From Rostratula benghalensis (Eukaryota > Chordata > Aves > Charadriiformes > Rostratulidae): a stretch of DNA of 64,000 bases. The DNA lies in assembly GCA_013399305.1 (NCBI GenBank), contig VXAI01000046.1, positions 867,340-931,339 on the forward strand, given 5' to 3'. A model generated the notes under the pieces. That model saw nothing but the letters and a program-made list of their open reading frames with translations, was not told the DNA's origin and did no database searches. This document shows, one piece after another, positions 1 to 12,900 of the stretch. The stretch's first letter is position 1, and each line of letters starts with the position of its first letter. The translations under genes were made by a program, and so were the position numbers.

Positions 1-1307
1 TAATTTATCATTACTTAAAGACCAGGGTGACAATTAATGCCACATTTATAATACAGCTTCATCAGAATAAGCAGCCGAAGTTCAGGTAGAAATGACAATT
101 ATGTAACCTGTAATTACTGTTTCTGGCCTTAATCAGAAACGTTGTTTTGAGATAATGGTCAGTGTACCAACACTGACAATTAATAAAACTAAAAGGGATT
201 ATAATATCCAAGAGTGTTACCTCTGATTTCAGATGTCCCAGTCTACACCTCTGAGCTGTCCTGGTGGGCAGCTGCCTGGAGGGTTACCCCTGTAGCAGCA
301 GTGAGAGGCAGCCAATGCAGCCCAAGCGTCTTGAGGAGTACAATGGACTTGCTGTGGGGTACATGACAGTTGGCAGTACTGAACCACAGCAAGCTTCCCA
401 TCTTCCTCTATCAGTAAGAGCTTAAAGCAAGTTTTTAAACAGCCTCACCCCTCCCCACCTCAAAAAAAAGCTCAAAATAAGCACTAGCTGTGATTAAAAA
501 AACCCCAAAACATATTGTGCTGAAGCAGGAAGCAGACCTCTTAAACAAGCTACCAGTGGCTTGCTAAATGATTTTGGATGCATCACTCCAAGTCCTAGGT
601 GTTTCCAGCCTCTGTCTCCTCTGATTATACCATTTATTCTGCAGTTCAACTGTTTGTTCTAATGTCAGCTTATGCATACACCCTATTTAACGGGAACCAG
701 TCATGGCCAGAGTCATTAGGTGCTACCATCATGCCAATAACTAACATTATTAAGAATACAAGGCTTTGAAGGCAGGTTTCTAATATGGCAATTAAGCCAT
801 CTGAGTGAGCTGACATTTAACCCATTCTCCCTCTGGTTCAGTAACTCCAACAGATGCAAAGATTATGTTAAGAAATACTGGGAAATGAAAAAACCACCTC
901 AAATTCTTCTACACAATACACATTTCTTACATTTACCTATGCAAAGTATCCAGAAATGGATGGGCTAGTGCACAATATCAATACTCGGAACATTTGAGTC
1001 ACAGAGCTCTCTTTCATCTCTCATTCAGTTCACTATTGTAAAAGCAACCACCTCACCCTACGCAAGATAAAAATGAAATGGAATTTGACATCATGCTAGA
1101 AAGAATTCAATTCAGCTTGATACATTTAGTATCAGCCCTACAAACCACAATCTAAAAAATGAAGAGAATAAAGAGAAATTAACTTTAAAGTTTCTTCATT
1201 TACAAGACATTTCAAGCAGCTAAGCTAAGACAGCATCCTGCTTACTACAAATTAATCTGGAGATATGGATCCAAGGTTATCATGTTCTTTTAATGACCTG
1301 AGCTCAC
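1..1307. other. Non-coding, no supported feature
   Basis: AT-rich single-copy-looking sequence. A GC-richer patch at 240-415 is open in several frames on both strands, so no frame can be preferred. Confidence 0.5.
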
Positions 1308-1443
1308 CAAATCAATTCCCAATTGCTGTATTATGATGGTAGAAAGGATAATTAGTTGCTGTTTGCATAGTCTTTTAAGTCTCTGCATCATCTTTTCTCT
1401 GTGCTGGAGATCAAACAGGATCCTCTCCCCTTCAGTAACCAGG
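1308..1443 (-). CDS. Coding-like exon near the left edge, helical/coiled-coil
   Basis: Minus strand: acceptor GGTTCTTTCTGTAG, one base plus 45 open codons, then donor GTGAGC. The peptide runs LVTEGERILFDLQHREKMMQ, then RLKRLCKQQLIILSTIIIQQ and LGIDL. Charged residues alternating with L/I/M look like a long helix. The frame stays open upstream of the acceptor as well, so the start could be a few codons further. Same strand as the exon at 5074-5170, so possibly the same gene continuing off the left edge. No family recognised. Confidence 0.4.
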
Positions 1444-4400
1444 CTACAGAAAGAACCAATTCTTTCTTGACTTGCTTGCCACATGGTCATAGGGACAGAA
1501 AGAACAACTACTGCAGTGTTGTCCAACTTCTGGTTGTAGGGTCATTGTTGCCTCTGAGGGTGTGGAAAGCAGAGGGACACTAAATTGAGCTCTAATAGCT
1601 TCTCTTACTCCAAATAATTTTACTTCAAACACTGGAAATGTGCTCTGGTGTTTAATGAGATGCAAGGCGCTTTGGATATCTCATTTTAACGAGCAGCTTT
1701 TCACAGCATACCTGTGTTTAGGGATTTCATAGAGACCGTTTTGATTCTGAATTTACACCTCCCTGATTGTTGACCAATCGTGTTATTAATGAAGACAATG
1801 AACCACTTTGATCCTGATTTGACTTACACCATTTAAATTGAAGTTTCTCCCTTATGATGAATATCTATGTACCATCACTTTCTGAGTAATGCTCTTGATT
1901 GCCACAGAGTAATCAACAAAAATAAGGCACTAGGAAGTGAAAATCCTCAAAATCAAGTAATACAAGTACAATAAGAATTAATTTTGGTAGATGAGTTTTG
2001 GAACTGAGCTTGGAAGAATCAACCTGATACTCTACAGTTAAAATTATTTTGTGGCCCTAATTTAAGTGGAATGCTATCATTTATCCTAAACCGAATTTGC
2101 CTAGTGTGTGCACAACTGACACAAAAAAAAAAAATTCAACCTTTTGTGTTAAAGGTGTATTATGAAATCCACTTTCGCTAACTCCTGCTTGCAAATCACA
2201 GTTGTACACTATAGCGGCTGCTGAGGCAGCAGAAGCCTCAGTAGAAGGGGCTTCCCTGGAGCTTCTGTCTATGGAAGAATTCTATTTTTAGATTAGGAAA
2301 AAGAAACCAGCCCCCTGGGCCCTTCACCACACTGTCCTCCTCCAGTTGTTATTTTCAGGAGATCAGGTATTCCCTCATCCTTACCTCATGTGATGTCTAA
2401 AAGTCTAAAGGCAGGCATAAAACTCTCACAACCACTTTTTTGAGGGCTGCCATTCTTAGTAAACATGCATTTTATTTAGATCACCCTTCCAATTTTATTA
2501 AGTAGACAGAATTACAAAACCATGGCCTATGTAAAGTTCAAGCACAGTCTTGACAAGTACTTATTTCAAAAATTGTCACTGAGTTTGTTTACTGATTGTA
2601 TTGATTTGGAATAGATTTCTTTCCATCTTTGACCCAGTTTTTTAGTGAACAGATATGGCTTGGGAGAATCAAAGCAATGAGTCTTTGAATCCAAAGGAAC
2701 ATGCTAATATGAGCCAGGAGGCAATGTGCAGGTTTCACCAAGTAATAAGTATGGCCAAAGCAAGGAGCAGATAGTGCCCCTATGGAGTCCAGCGACAGAA
2801 TTCATGCAAAAGGACCCACTCATAAACTGAAAAAGTATACATGAAAATATGCGGCTGTGCTTACATTTAAAAAAATTATTTACTCGGAATTTTATGCACC
2901 AGAAAGTTAATCACTTCAAAAATGCTTGGCAATTACAAAAATTTGCTCCTAAATGAGTCAAAATTTAGCAATTACTACTGCATAAAGTCTTTTAGGTCTT
3001 CATACACTTAGGTTATAAATATTTAGTCTGTATCTACAGCATTCCCTTGCAATGTCTGATAGTACTTCAAAGAGAATTTATTTACCATTCTCCAAATTCA
3101 TAAAGCTAGTTCAGATTTTTTTCTGAAAAAAACTACAGTTCAGATCAATTTTCACCATTACAGAATGAGTCCAACCATCTACAATTTAATACGCAAATTG
3201 ATTCCCATAATATTATTTCAAAATGCCAACAGAGAAGACATATTCCTTGCTATTACACTGGAAAGTATGTATCTAATCTGAATTTCTGCCAGCTAATTCT
3301 GAAATTGGCTGTTTGTGAACAGCAGAAATTTTTAATTAACTCCCAATACTACATGAACCTGAATTCTTTACTACTTACGTGTTTCTAAAGAGGTCTACAT
3401 TATGGTGTCAAAAAACAAGAAATGTGATCAGAAATCTTATATCAGCTCCTTAAAGGGCAGAACAAGCTATTCAATATTCTAGTGCTCCTGCAGTTTGATC
3501 TAATTTTCAATGAACTGTAGGAATGACAAAATATTAATTATGGACATATTTTGCTTCATTATTTATGCTTCATACAACAGGTAATGTTAAGAAACAAATC
3601 CCTCATCTTAATTTTTCTGTCATGTTTTTGGTAATTATCACAGCAGGGAAGGATGCAGATTTAAACCAAACCAGCCGACTCCTACTGTTTGCAGCCCCTC
3701 AAACATGTGTTCTGCTTGTAAGCTGTACTTAACGCAGCTATAAAGGTCATATTTGCATAAACTGACACTCCTAACACTGAAATATTTTATTATTTTTTAT
3801 TTCAATGACAATCTCTCTCTCATCTGGATTTAACTTCATTATAAATGAATTCTGCACACTTCTTAATGGAGTAATCTTTCTAACATCCTTCTAATACGGG
3901 TATCTTGTTTTGTACAGAATGGATGAGTCCATAAACACAGGGAGATGCACACTGTTCAGCAGTGACAGCAGTTACTCAGAAGCCTGAGTAGTATAATACA
4001 ATACACAGCACTGACTCATCAGGCTCCTTAGAACTGTCTTTTGGAGGAGTCACTCTCTACTGTCCCTATGGGATATTGCAGAGACCAGCTTCACAACATA
4101 GACCAGTAAAACATCCTCAATTCATTACCACTTCTACATATAGACACCAAGGGCATGGATGCAGCCCTTTTCCTAGCAATTAGCTTTAAGCTACTTATAC
4201 CAAATTTCCCCCCTCTTTTCTGAGGGCCAAAGTAACAGACCACAGTTTTAGAGATGAAAAACAGTATGAGACAATTCATCCCATGCTATGGGATGCACCC
4301 AATCAGGAGAGGTGCTATGGTGAACCTTGCTCTCACCAACAGGGAAGGGTTGGCAGGTAAAGTGAAGCCCGAGGGCAGCCTTGGCTGCAGTGACGACAAG

Positions 4401-5073
4401 ACGGTGAAAATCTAAACAATTCAGCTCAAAGAAACCCCATAATTAGGTCAGCACTGCTGAACAGCAGTTTTACAATATCATCAAAGTGTTTTGCAATTAC
4501 TCCTGTTGAAGACTACAAGCTAAATCTTTGGCTGATATCGATGCACACATGAACATCATCTATAAGTTTCCCCTGAAAACCTAGGAGAATTCCATTAGTT
4601 GTTTAAGAAACGTGCTCTGGAGCTTCAAACTTTACACTTCAACAGCAAAGAACAAATTTGTATGTCCACAGATATACGCGAGTACATATATTTATACACG
4701 CATGTATGTATATATATTCTATCTGTAACCATATAAAACAATATATACACATACATACACTGGACATTACCTTTACCTGTCCCTTTTTTCTGTCTTCATT
4801 TAAATATGTTTCTTTTGAAGCCTGTATTCAAGCCTCTTATTGTAAGCATTCGTTTAATGAAAGAAGCTAAAGACTTGCAGAGATATATTCATATTGATAA
4901 GCCCCTCCAGCTGCTGTTCTTTGTAAGCAACGAGCACAAACAGGCACACAGAGAACATTTTATCACTATGCTACAAATGTGCTTTAGGGGAGGGAACACA
5001 AAAGTGAAAAGCAATATTTTCTTTTCCTGCTACAACAATTATCAGTGTCTTCCAATATCCTGGAAGGTTATAC
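1444..5073. other. Intronic or intergenic sequence
   Basis: Apart from the microsatellite at 4658-4765 I see no exon with both splice sites and no recognisable repeat. Confidence 0.5.
4658..4765. repeat. Degenerate AT/GT dinucleotide microsatellite
   Basis: Alternating 'tatata', 'acatac' and 'tgtatgtata' words over about 100 bases. Open frames here are only by-products of the repeat. Confidence 0.7.
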
Positions 5074-5170
5074 TAAAATCAGGATGTGCTGAATAGTCTT
5101 CATCCGCTCCAGCTCATCATTAGCAACTCTGAAAACATCAGCAACGTTACTAGCAGCACGAGCATTATGT
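5074..5170 (-). CDS. Coding-like exon beyond the 6.9-kb poly(A) signal
   Basis: Minus strand: acceptor ATTATTTTTTCTCTAG, then one base and 32 codons: HNARAASNVADVFRVANDEL followed by ERMKTIQHILIL. Alanine- and acid-rich with GNN codons, consistent with an alpha-helical coding segment. A GTATAA donor at 5068-5073 overlaps an in-frame TAA, so it is either an internal exon with a weak donor or a last exon ending in HILILV. It begins with one spare base, the same phase as the exon at 9793-9961, so it may belong to a longer isoform of that gene or to the next gene on the strand. Not recognised. Confidence 0.4.
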
Positions 5171-6919
5171 CTAGAGAAAAAATAATTATGTGTTTATTCT
5201 GATTCAATCTTGCTTATATTCAAATTTTTCTCAAAATTTCTTTCTAAATTCTGCATCTAGATAAGACATATCACACAACCAACCAGACAAAGCACCTGGG
5301 TGAAAATCAGTGGGTTTTTTTGTTAACGTTGGAGTGGTCCTACAGATGATTCTCTCCGAATACACACACAGGCAAAACATCATGTATTTTTGCCCTATTC
5401 TTCCTAATAGCCATATGCTGTATGAATACAGAGATCAGACAAATTTCCTTTTTTGGAGCTACAGCTGTTCAGCTGTCACTTTGCGCATCCATCTCTTGTA
5501 TTTGGGTTGGAAACTCAACTCAAGCCTACCTGGCTTGGAAACCAATGCAAGCAAAAAGCATATTTTCTTCTGGATGGTTACCACAGAGACAAGATTCACA
5601 ACTCAAGCCTGAGTATTTAGTAGCTGTAAAAAGTGCCTGTTGCTGCTGAATCACCTGAGAAGATCCATGTCTCCCTGTGTTTTTGTTAGCACAAGAGCTG
5701 CTCTCTAGAAATGATGCTGCAGGTAGTATAGCTTTGTTTCACTAGTTCAGTCGCAGGAATTCCACTGTGGTTTAAAATTATCCAGCCTTTGAGTGTGGGA
5801 CTTAAGGAAACAGATTTTTAGTACTAGCAGTCTCACCATCAGCAGACCACATGAGTTATGCCACGGGATCTTCATCTGTCTTGGTGAGATGTTAGGAATG
5901 ATGCTGATGGCTCAGGATTACAAAGCACAAACAGATCCCAGAAGTGACCTTTGGAGGGTGGGACCAAGCACACCAAGGTTTGAAAAGGGGAAAAATTGCT
6001 ATATCACAAGTAAGTCTGGCATAAAATAGTGGCTCTCACTCCAGGTGTATCCTTGTTGAATTGGGATATCTCGTCACCCTACTCATGTCCCCTGGGCTTA
6101 CTCCACCTTGATCCTCACAGAAGGTCTGTCACTGTTTTGGTTTTTTTTTTTTTTTTTTCTTCCTTCTCAGCCTGGGCAAAGCAGGAAGAAAACGTCTGGA
6201 GACAGTTCCCTTCACTTGTAAGACATGAGCACCTTATGTGATTTAGCAACAATTTCACTTATACTATCACTCACTATTTCTAGGAAGTTTCACTGAGTAA
6301 AATAAGCTTCCAAAGACTATATAGGTACATGATGTAAAAACCTCTCACTCATCCAAATTTACTCCTATTCTTTGTTATTACTCTGGAAACACAATCATAA
6401 AGCACATACCTGCAATATATGTTCCCTTTCATCCTCTGCAGAACATGGTTATACATGGATAAATATGGTTATATAAATAGGTTATAGTTAATCCATTATA
6501 AATCAAAAGACAGAACTGCACAGTGGAAAAACATATTAAACTATCCCAGGGGATGCATACTTGGTTTACACTTGAAAAATTACTACCATTTAAGCCATGA
6601 ATAACACAAGCAAAAGTTGTGAAACGAAAGCTGGTAACAGGTTTTACAGCTCAGTGGGAAATTCCATTTTAGGCAAACAAGAGAGGGTCATGTTGTCTTG
6701 GAGTGAAAAAAAAAAAGTTTAAGGAAACACGACACTGGTAATAACATTTAAATCCCTGCCATATTATGACACATCTAAAAATGCTGCCATGCCCAAGCTG
6801 GTAGGAGAAAAAAAAAAAGATAAGAAAGCCAGCAGAAGTCTTTCATTGCACAAGTGGTGATGATTCCATCATCCTCACTCAAAGTCTCATTTATTGAGAA
6901 CTAGGAACAAAGTAAGTCA
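5171..6919. other. Intronic or intergenic sequence below the 6.9-kb gene end
   Basis: Contains a T17 tract near 6143-6159 and short A runs at 6709-6717 and 6809-6818. The open frames on the plus strand (5310-6241) have no splice context or family pattern. Confidence 0.5.
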
Positions 6920-7087
6920 AAGAAAGCAACAAGCAATATTTATTAAGACTGCATCATAAAATGCACAGTAACTATAAATGAAAGCAAGCTTTAAAAAATT
7001 TTCAAATCTCTTTGCCAGGTTGGCCAGTTTCTGTCTGGAAGGCAATGGGAATGTGTGTTGCTGGGATCTTTGCAGCAGCATCTTCAT
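6920..7087 (-). CDS. Probable terminal exon of the unidentified gene, with stop and short 3' UTR
   Basis: Minus strand: the acceptor TTTTACTTTTGTCTCACGATGTAG is followed by two bases and 27 codons (EDAAAKIPATHIPIAFQTE, then TGQPGKEI) and a TGA at 7002-7004. The frame stays open upstream of the acceptor for another 24 codons (…GLRDLSRRMVLLLSHDV), so an earlier acceptor near 7158 is possible. Codons favour GNN, as real coding sequence does. A canonical AATAAA at 6939-6944 lies about 60 bases after the stop, giving a compact 3' UTR. The combination of open frame, stop and poly(A) signal is the best evidence for a gene end in the left part of the window. Confidence 0.5.
6939..6944 (-). terminator. 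Probable poly(A) signal of the unidentified gene
   Basis: AATAAA on the minus strand (CTTAATAAATATTG), about 60 bases beyond the TGA at 7002-7004. Cleavage expected at about 6915-6930. Confidence 0.45.
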
Positions 7088-9792
7088 CTACATCGTGAGA
7101 CAAAAGTAAAACCATTCTTCTGCTTAAATCTCGCAATCCAGCTGGCCTGTGGTTCTACATAATCCCTCCAGCACATGTACAATCCATTAACTACATATGA
7201 CCATTTCTACACACACAGGAACCATTTCTATCTACTATATACAAATGTCTTATATTCCATTTGACCTCTTCTGCAGTAGGAACTCTCTGGGACACTCAGT
7301 CCAGTGTGGAGTGTCCCAGAGATATGTCTCCCCCATAACTTAAGCATACAAATAAGACTAGTCTCAGCAGTAGCTGGCAGGGGAAACCTTCAGAACCAAC
7401 CAGAATTCCTGCCTGTAAAGATCCGGAAGCCATCAGTCAAATACCTCACTGAAGGTGCCTGAGAGTCCTTGTCAATTACCCTACTCAAGCTACTCCATTA
7501 TCTCCTCTATGCAGATAATGAATCAGGAGTTCCCACATCCCCTGGATAACCGATGAATGACTTACACACGCTGAATATGCATACAGGCACAGTCTGGACA
7601 CCCAGTTACACCACTATAATCACTATAAACCAAACTTAATTGCCACACTTATTATCTCCAGTTCCTACTGATTTCAGCCAGATTTCTCATTTGAATAAAA
7701 ACCTGTGAGAAGTAACCAACCTTTTAAGCTACATGATCAGATGTGTATGTTTCCTTTAAGGCTTGCTATACTGCAATTTACCTCAATTCTTTATTAGATA
7801 CCACAACGAATAAATACAAGTGATTATCACAAATGAGATAATTTCGCTTGTGCTCAGATCAAGTCTGTATACTAATCCTAAAGCTTAACAGAGAGGTTAA
7901 CCTCAGTAGTGATGAGCAAGGGTGATCTTTCACAGAAGAAAAAAGTTACAGGTTCCCAGAAGAGGAAAAGTACATACATACACCCAGGGAACACAATCTT
8001 GCTCTTTCCAATACTTTTTTTAGTTGGGAGAAATAAAAGAAATATCTTCTTTGAGTTTAATGGCATGGCTACACTCTTCAAAAAGCCACTCAAACTCACT
8101 GGACCACTGATGACAAAAGCATGTCACAAAACTGCTTTTTCTGCTCTCTAATAAAGCAGACAGAGTCTAGACATAGTTCAATTCCTAACCAGCAAAACTG
8201 AAGCTATTTACTTACCCACCCACTTTTCCTCAAGGGTTGCAGGCTAACACACATGACACTTAATAGAAATGTTTGCAACCATACTCAAACAGATTGCTTC
8301 AAAACACTGAAAATATAATTGCCCTTTCTTCAGGCTCTCAGGCTCTGTTAGAAGGCAAAATGCTGCTAAGTGAAAATGAAGGGTCTGATATTGATCTCCT
8401 TCACCTATCAGAACTATAAACACCTTGTAATGAACAGAAGTAATATGACTTATTTTAATATATAGAAGAAAAAACCCTGTCCCTACAACATAGAGAGCGT
8501 ACACAGAATGCAAAGTGCATCCAGGGTAGGTGGGTGTAAAAGACATTACCCTCAAGAAGTCCTAATAACATTTAAATGCAGTCTAAGCCTTAAATTTGAA
8601 TTTCCTTGTACGTATTAGACAATATTACTGGCTGAATACAGCCTAATTTCAGTATACTGCATTTTAAATATACACAAATGCAAATTATAAATGAAATTAA
8701 TAATTATAGAGTAATTACTATTCATAAAGAGCATTTAGTATTCTATTTCACTTGTTATCTGAGAAGTATTAAAAATGAAAAGCTATGGAGCCATGCAGGG
8801 CAGAAAAACCACAACTGCATTTTTAATTACTACAGAGCTCTTTTTCCTTAACTGTAACAAATTCAAACCTCATTTTTATAAATAAATAAACTATGTATTT
8901 TTTTTAATTTAAAGGTTTTAGTATCAATTTATTATTCAGATTCCAAGTTCCTTCGCAACACATTCTTCTCTGCAGACTGCAAGATCATTATGGAAATACT
9001 TCCATGGCATGATGAACAGGCAACAGTTGTCCGTGGGCAGAGGCCACACACCAAACTCCAGTGCATTCACTTCTCTGACGGTTTTAACACAAATGACACC
9101 TGGGACACCCTTTACAAGCCTTGCTGAGCAGCCGAGATGTCACTAACATGAAGCAATAAAAGAGCCTTTTTTCCTATGGGACTTTCAAAGTGCCAATGGG
9201 TAACTACATATTCTCTTCCCTAAAAGATCCCCTCTTTTTTTTTTCCCTGCTAACTCCAAATAACCTGTACACAGGAGGGACAGAAAAATATTGAAATCAC
9301 TATTGGGGCCTTTCTTTTAAGCTATAAACAATTGCATATTTATTTTAGTTAAAGACAAAGGAATCACTCTTCATGAGGGGTGACAAAACATAATGCTTTA
9401 GCTCCTCTCACAATCACAAAGATTAAACCACTAAGAAAAAGTGGCATTCACCTCAAATATATACCAAGAAGGACATTTCTTGTGAAAATCAGAACAGACA
9501 GTTACTCTTTGTAACTGCAATGAAGAAACATATAGCTCCTATTACTCTGTAGATATCTGAGAAAGCACATGATGTTTACATTTGAGTATTTTCAAGATGA
9601 CGTAGCACACTAAGTTAAATAAGAAGATTCCCTGTAATCCGTCAACAAACAGGTAAGACTAGTTATATGCAAAGGGCATAATTATCTATGTCAGTGATTC
9701 CCAGGCACAGCTAGATCATTTGTTTATTCAACTCTTTTTTAATTGTATGCTCAGTACTAGACATTCTAAATGAAACCACTGCCTCATCTCAT
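7088..9792 (-). other. Probable intron
   Basis: Holds the hairpin at 7284-7322. A minus-strand stretch near 8270-8330 reads EPESLKKGQLYFQCFEAICL after a fair acceptor but has no good donor. Otherwise nothing recognisable. Confidence 0.45.
7284..7322. repeat. Perfect 14-bp inverted repeat with 11-base loop
   Basis: TCTCTGGGACACTC at 7284-7297 is exactly complementary to GAGTGTCCCAGAGA at 7309-7322. The loop AGTCCAGTGTG contains a further short partial copy of the arm (CCAGTGTG). It is GC-richer than its surroundings. It lies about 0.2 kb upstream (in transcript sense) of the probable terminal exon at 6920-7087. Confidence 0.9.
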
Positions 9793-9961
9793 TTATATTT
9801 TCCCTCGATTCCAGTGAGATGTCATGTGTGAAGATAAAATGTGGCCTTTAACGCACATCCTGACAGCAACAAAATCCTCTGATGATGGAATAGATGGCTT
9901 CTCTTGCACCTCTGGACTTTCACAATATATTTTACTGAATGTTAATGGATTTTCTGTATTT
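9793..9961 (-). CDS. Candidate exon downstream of 14257-14361 (3' border uncertain)
   Basis: Minus strand: a strong acceptor CCCATATTTTCTTCCTCAG precedes an open frame reading NTENPLTFSKIYCESPEVQE then KPSIPSSEDFVAV. Phase agrees with the exon at 14257-14361. No good donor is present. The frame runs to a TAA at 9793-9795, or a weak GTGCGT could end the exon earlier. It could be an alternative last exon. The peptide is hydrophilic and probably disordered. Confidence 0.35.
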
Positions 9962-12900
9962 CTGAGGAAGAAAATATGGGATCGTACATGTAAAAGTCTC
10001 ATGTGGTGAGTATGTTAGTGTTTGTTCCTAAGCGACAGAAAGGGGGGGGAAGAGAAAAAAATCAGCATGCAGTTTTGAGCTTTCTAACCTTTCCTATAAC
10101 CCACTGAAAAGACAGAAGCATGCCTTTGGCACATTATAGTCAGAACAGCAGTGGAGCAAACATAATGGCACATAACTGACACAGATTCTGATAAAGTTGT
10201 AGTAGTTACAGCAACAGTGTTATGATTAGGAAGCTGTCTTTACTTTTTCATTTGCATTAATCCTCTTCTATGCTTGATTTAATCCTTCAGTGATAGTTGT
10301 AATTTGTCACTACCTTTGCCTGTTTGATGCTGTAGCTGAATGTACAGTCCATTCCCAGTGATGCACGGTTCAGTACTGGTAAAGGGGATGAGGCTGGTCC
10401 TTTTCTCTGGGCTGCTTCTCTCCCTGCTCCCAGTCACACTATGGGAGCCACTTGCATCGGGCTCTGTTCAGCTTTCTGCTGTTTAAAGCAGCCTACACCT
10501 ACTCTCTACAGGCTTCTCAAAAATCATGTTACTGACAATATTCTTATAAGCCTAATTTACATACAGTTTGTACTACACTGAATTTCTCTCCCATGCTTAT
10601 TTCCCATGACCTTAGATAACTGAGAGATGACTAAGTAGTTCTATTAATTGGTAAGTGTATTACATGTTTTGAACTGTTGCTGTAAATGGGGTTCTTTTCC
10701 ACTGTGAAAACAAATAGGCTGAAATGGCTTTCCTAGGGCTTTTGGTTTGAGGGATACACTTTTCTTTAACAAGAAATCCTAGACTTTGAAACAAAGCCCA
10801 GACAAGCAGATTTAGCACAGAACTGCCCAAAGCTGCCTGCCTTCCCAGCACAGTGCCAGGAAGAACAGGACGCTCTGGCTGGGCAGCTCTCTGCGCAGAA
10901 GACAACGGCTGGCAGATCAGCATTGCACAATTTCCCTGATCCCTCATCATTAGTCTTAATATAAATTAAAGTATCCAAAATGCTGTCAGAGCGGCATCTA
11001 TTGCAAAACCTGTTCTCCCCTTGCCTGCTTCTGCACGTCTTATAAATTCTGTCTCATCTTCTAAGGCATGTCTGGCTAGAAAGTGCATTAATGCCAGAAT
11101 CAAAATTCAAATCTTCGCTGGCAAATGCTGTTTTCTTGGCACTAATTCAGTTAATTCATAACTGCAGAGACATTAATTGCAGAGAATTGCAGAGACAGAG
11201 AATTGTATTAGGCAGTTCCCAACATTAGAACTACTAGATTCAGAAAAAAAACCCAAAACCAACCCAAAACTGGAAAGGCATATAGTATGTGTTATATTGC
11301 CTTGATATCCTGCAGGTCACATAAGAGAACACAGCCCTACTGATGTGTGTGGGATGGATGTATTGTTGCCAAATTAAATTTTGGGAGAACGTCTTTGGGT
11401 CATTTCTGGGCTCCAGCACCTTTTAGAATTAAACATATTTTAACTACACTACTTAGACTTTGGAGCACGTTAGCTGTCTTGCTATACTCTAATCAGGTCA
11501 GCCAGAAAATAACCAACCAAAAGCAAGACCTTGCTGAAAAACAGATGCATCTAAAAGCAGAACTTTTTAACTACAAAACCAGAATAAAATCATCTTACAC
11601 AGAGGAAAATATTGAATTAGCATTTTATTTTGGAACCGGGCACTGTAGCAACAACAACAACAAAAAAGACTTTCTATGTTCTACTTGTCAATTTTAATTC
11701 CATCAAATTGCAATGATTTCATTGCATCATGAGACACTGAGCTACACTAACCATATGGCGCTAGTTTGAATCACACAGTATAACCCTTATTCTCACTACC
11801 TATCACATTCAGACAGTGGCATACAAACAAGCATGAAAAAGATATTTTTGTTTGACGGGTTTTTCTTTTATGTTTTAAACCCACATTCCATGTATCTGCC
11901 ATTTCCTGGGAATTCAGCGTCAGGAGAGAGCAGAATATAACAGAGTAGACACCACCTCTTCAGTTAGCCCCTTTAAAAAACAAATTTAATGAACACCGCT
12001 GTGATCACAAGTTGCAAACCTGTTTAAGTGTGTTGGATTTAATTAAGATTCAAGAGATTATATTTTAACTGAAAAGTTAAAGCCAGACTGTGGCTGGATC
12101 TTACTGGATCTGGGGAACACTAAAGAAACATGAGAGGAAAAATAAGTTAGAAAGGAGTTAAATTAAATATATTTAATATATATTAACCATTGGGAAAACG
12201 CATCAAGAAAAATGGTATTTTTTTCTGTCACTTGAGGCCTTCACCTCATGTTTGCAGTATCTCTAAAACATCAATTCAACTAGAATGTACTGGTGGACAG
12301 GTAACAATCAGAAAATCTTCTAGCTCCCTCTATGCATATTAAGTCTATAAGAAAATGAAATCTGGGATTTATGCAGAGCATGTGTATTAGGTTCACACTT
12401 TTCACATGATGTGTATGCTTTTATATCCCCCAAAGTGGTGGATTTTTTAAGATTTGCATCTGTGTATTTGAGGCACAGCATATTAACTTTGAATCCACTG
12501 CAGCCGACGAGAAGTAGCTCCTACCTTGCACACTGAAGTTTTTGCCACTGGTTCCAAAAAAATAAGCAGTATTAATCTCATTAGACACACTATTATTTGG
12601 CGATTTTAAAAGCAGTCTGTGCTGCAGCTGCAGAGGAAAAATAGCTAATTTCCGAAGAGCCCTGTCCACATACTAATGGGAACCTATATACTAATATAGT
12701 TCAGTGAACACATCACTCTGGACGCATACTCTCAAACCCAGGATGGCATTAAATATCAGGAAGAGCACCAATGACTAGTCCTCTTCTCAATCTTTCACAC
12801 ACTCTCCTGATAGGTGGACAAGCTTTCCCCAGCTACAAACCAAACACATAAATTAATAAATCACATGAGAGAGATGGTGTTTAGATATAACACATCTTTC

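Noticed and set aside
240..415. Plus-strand open frame reading EEYNGLAVGYMTVGS before a GTAAGA donor
   Set aside because: Other frames on both strands are open too, the acceptor is poor, and no family is recognised.
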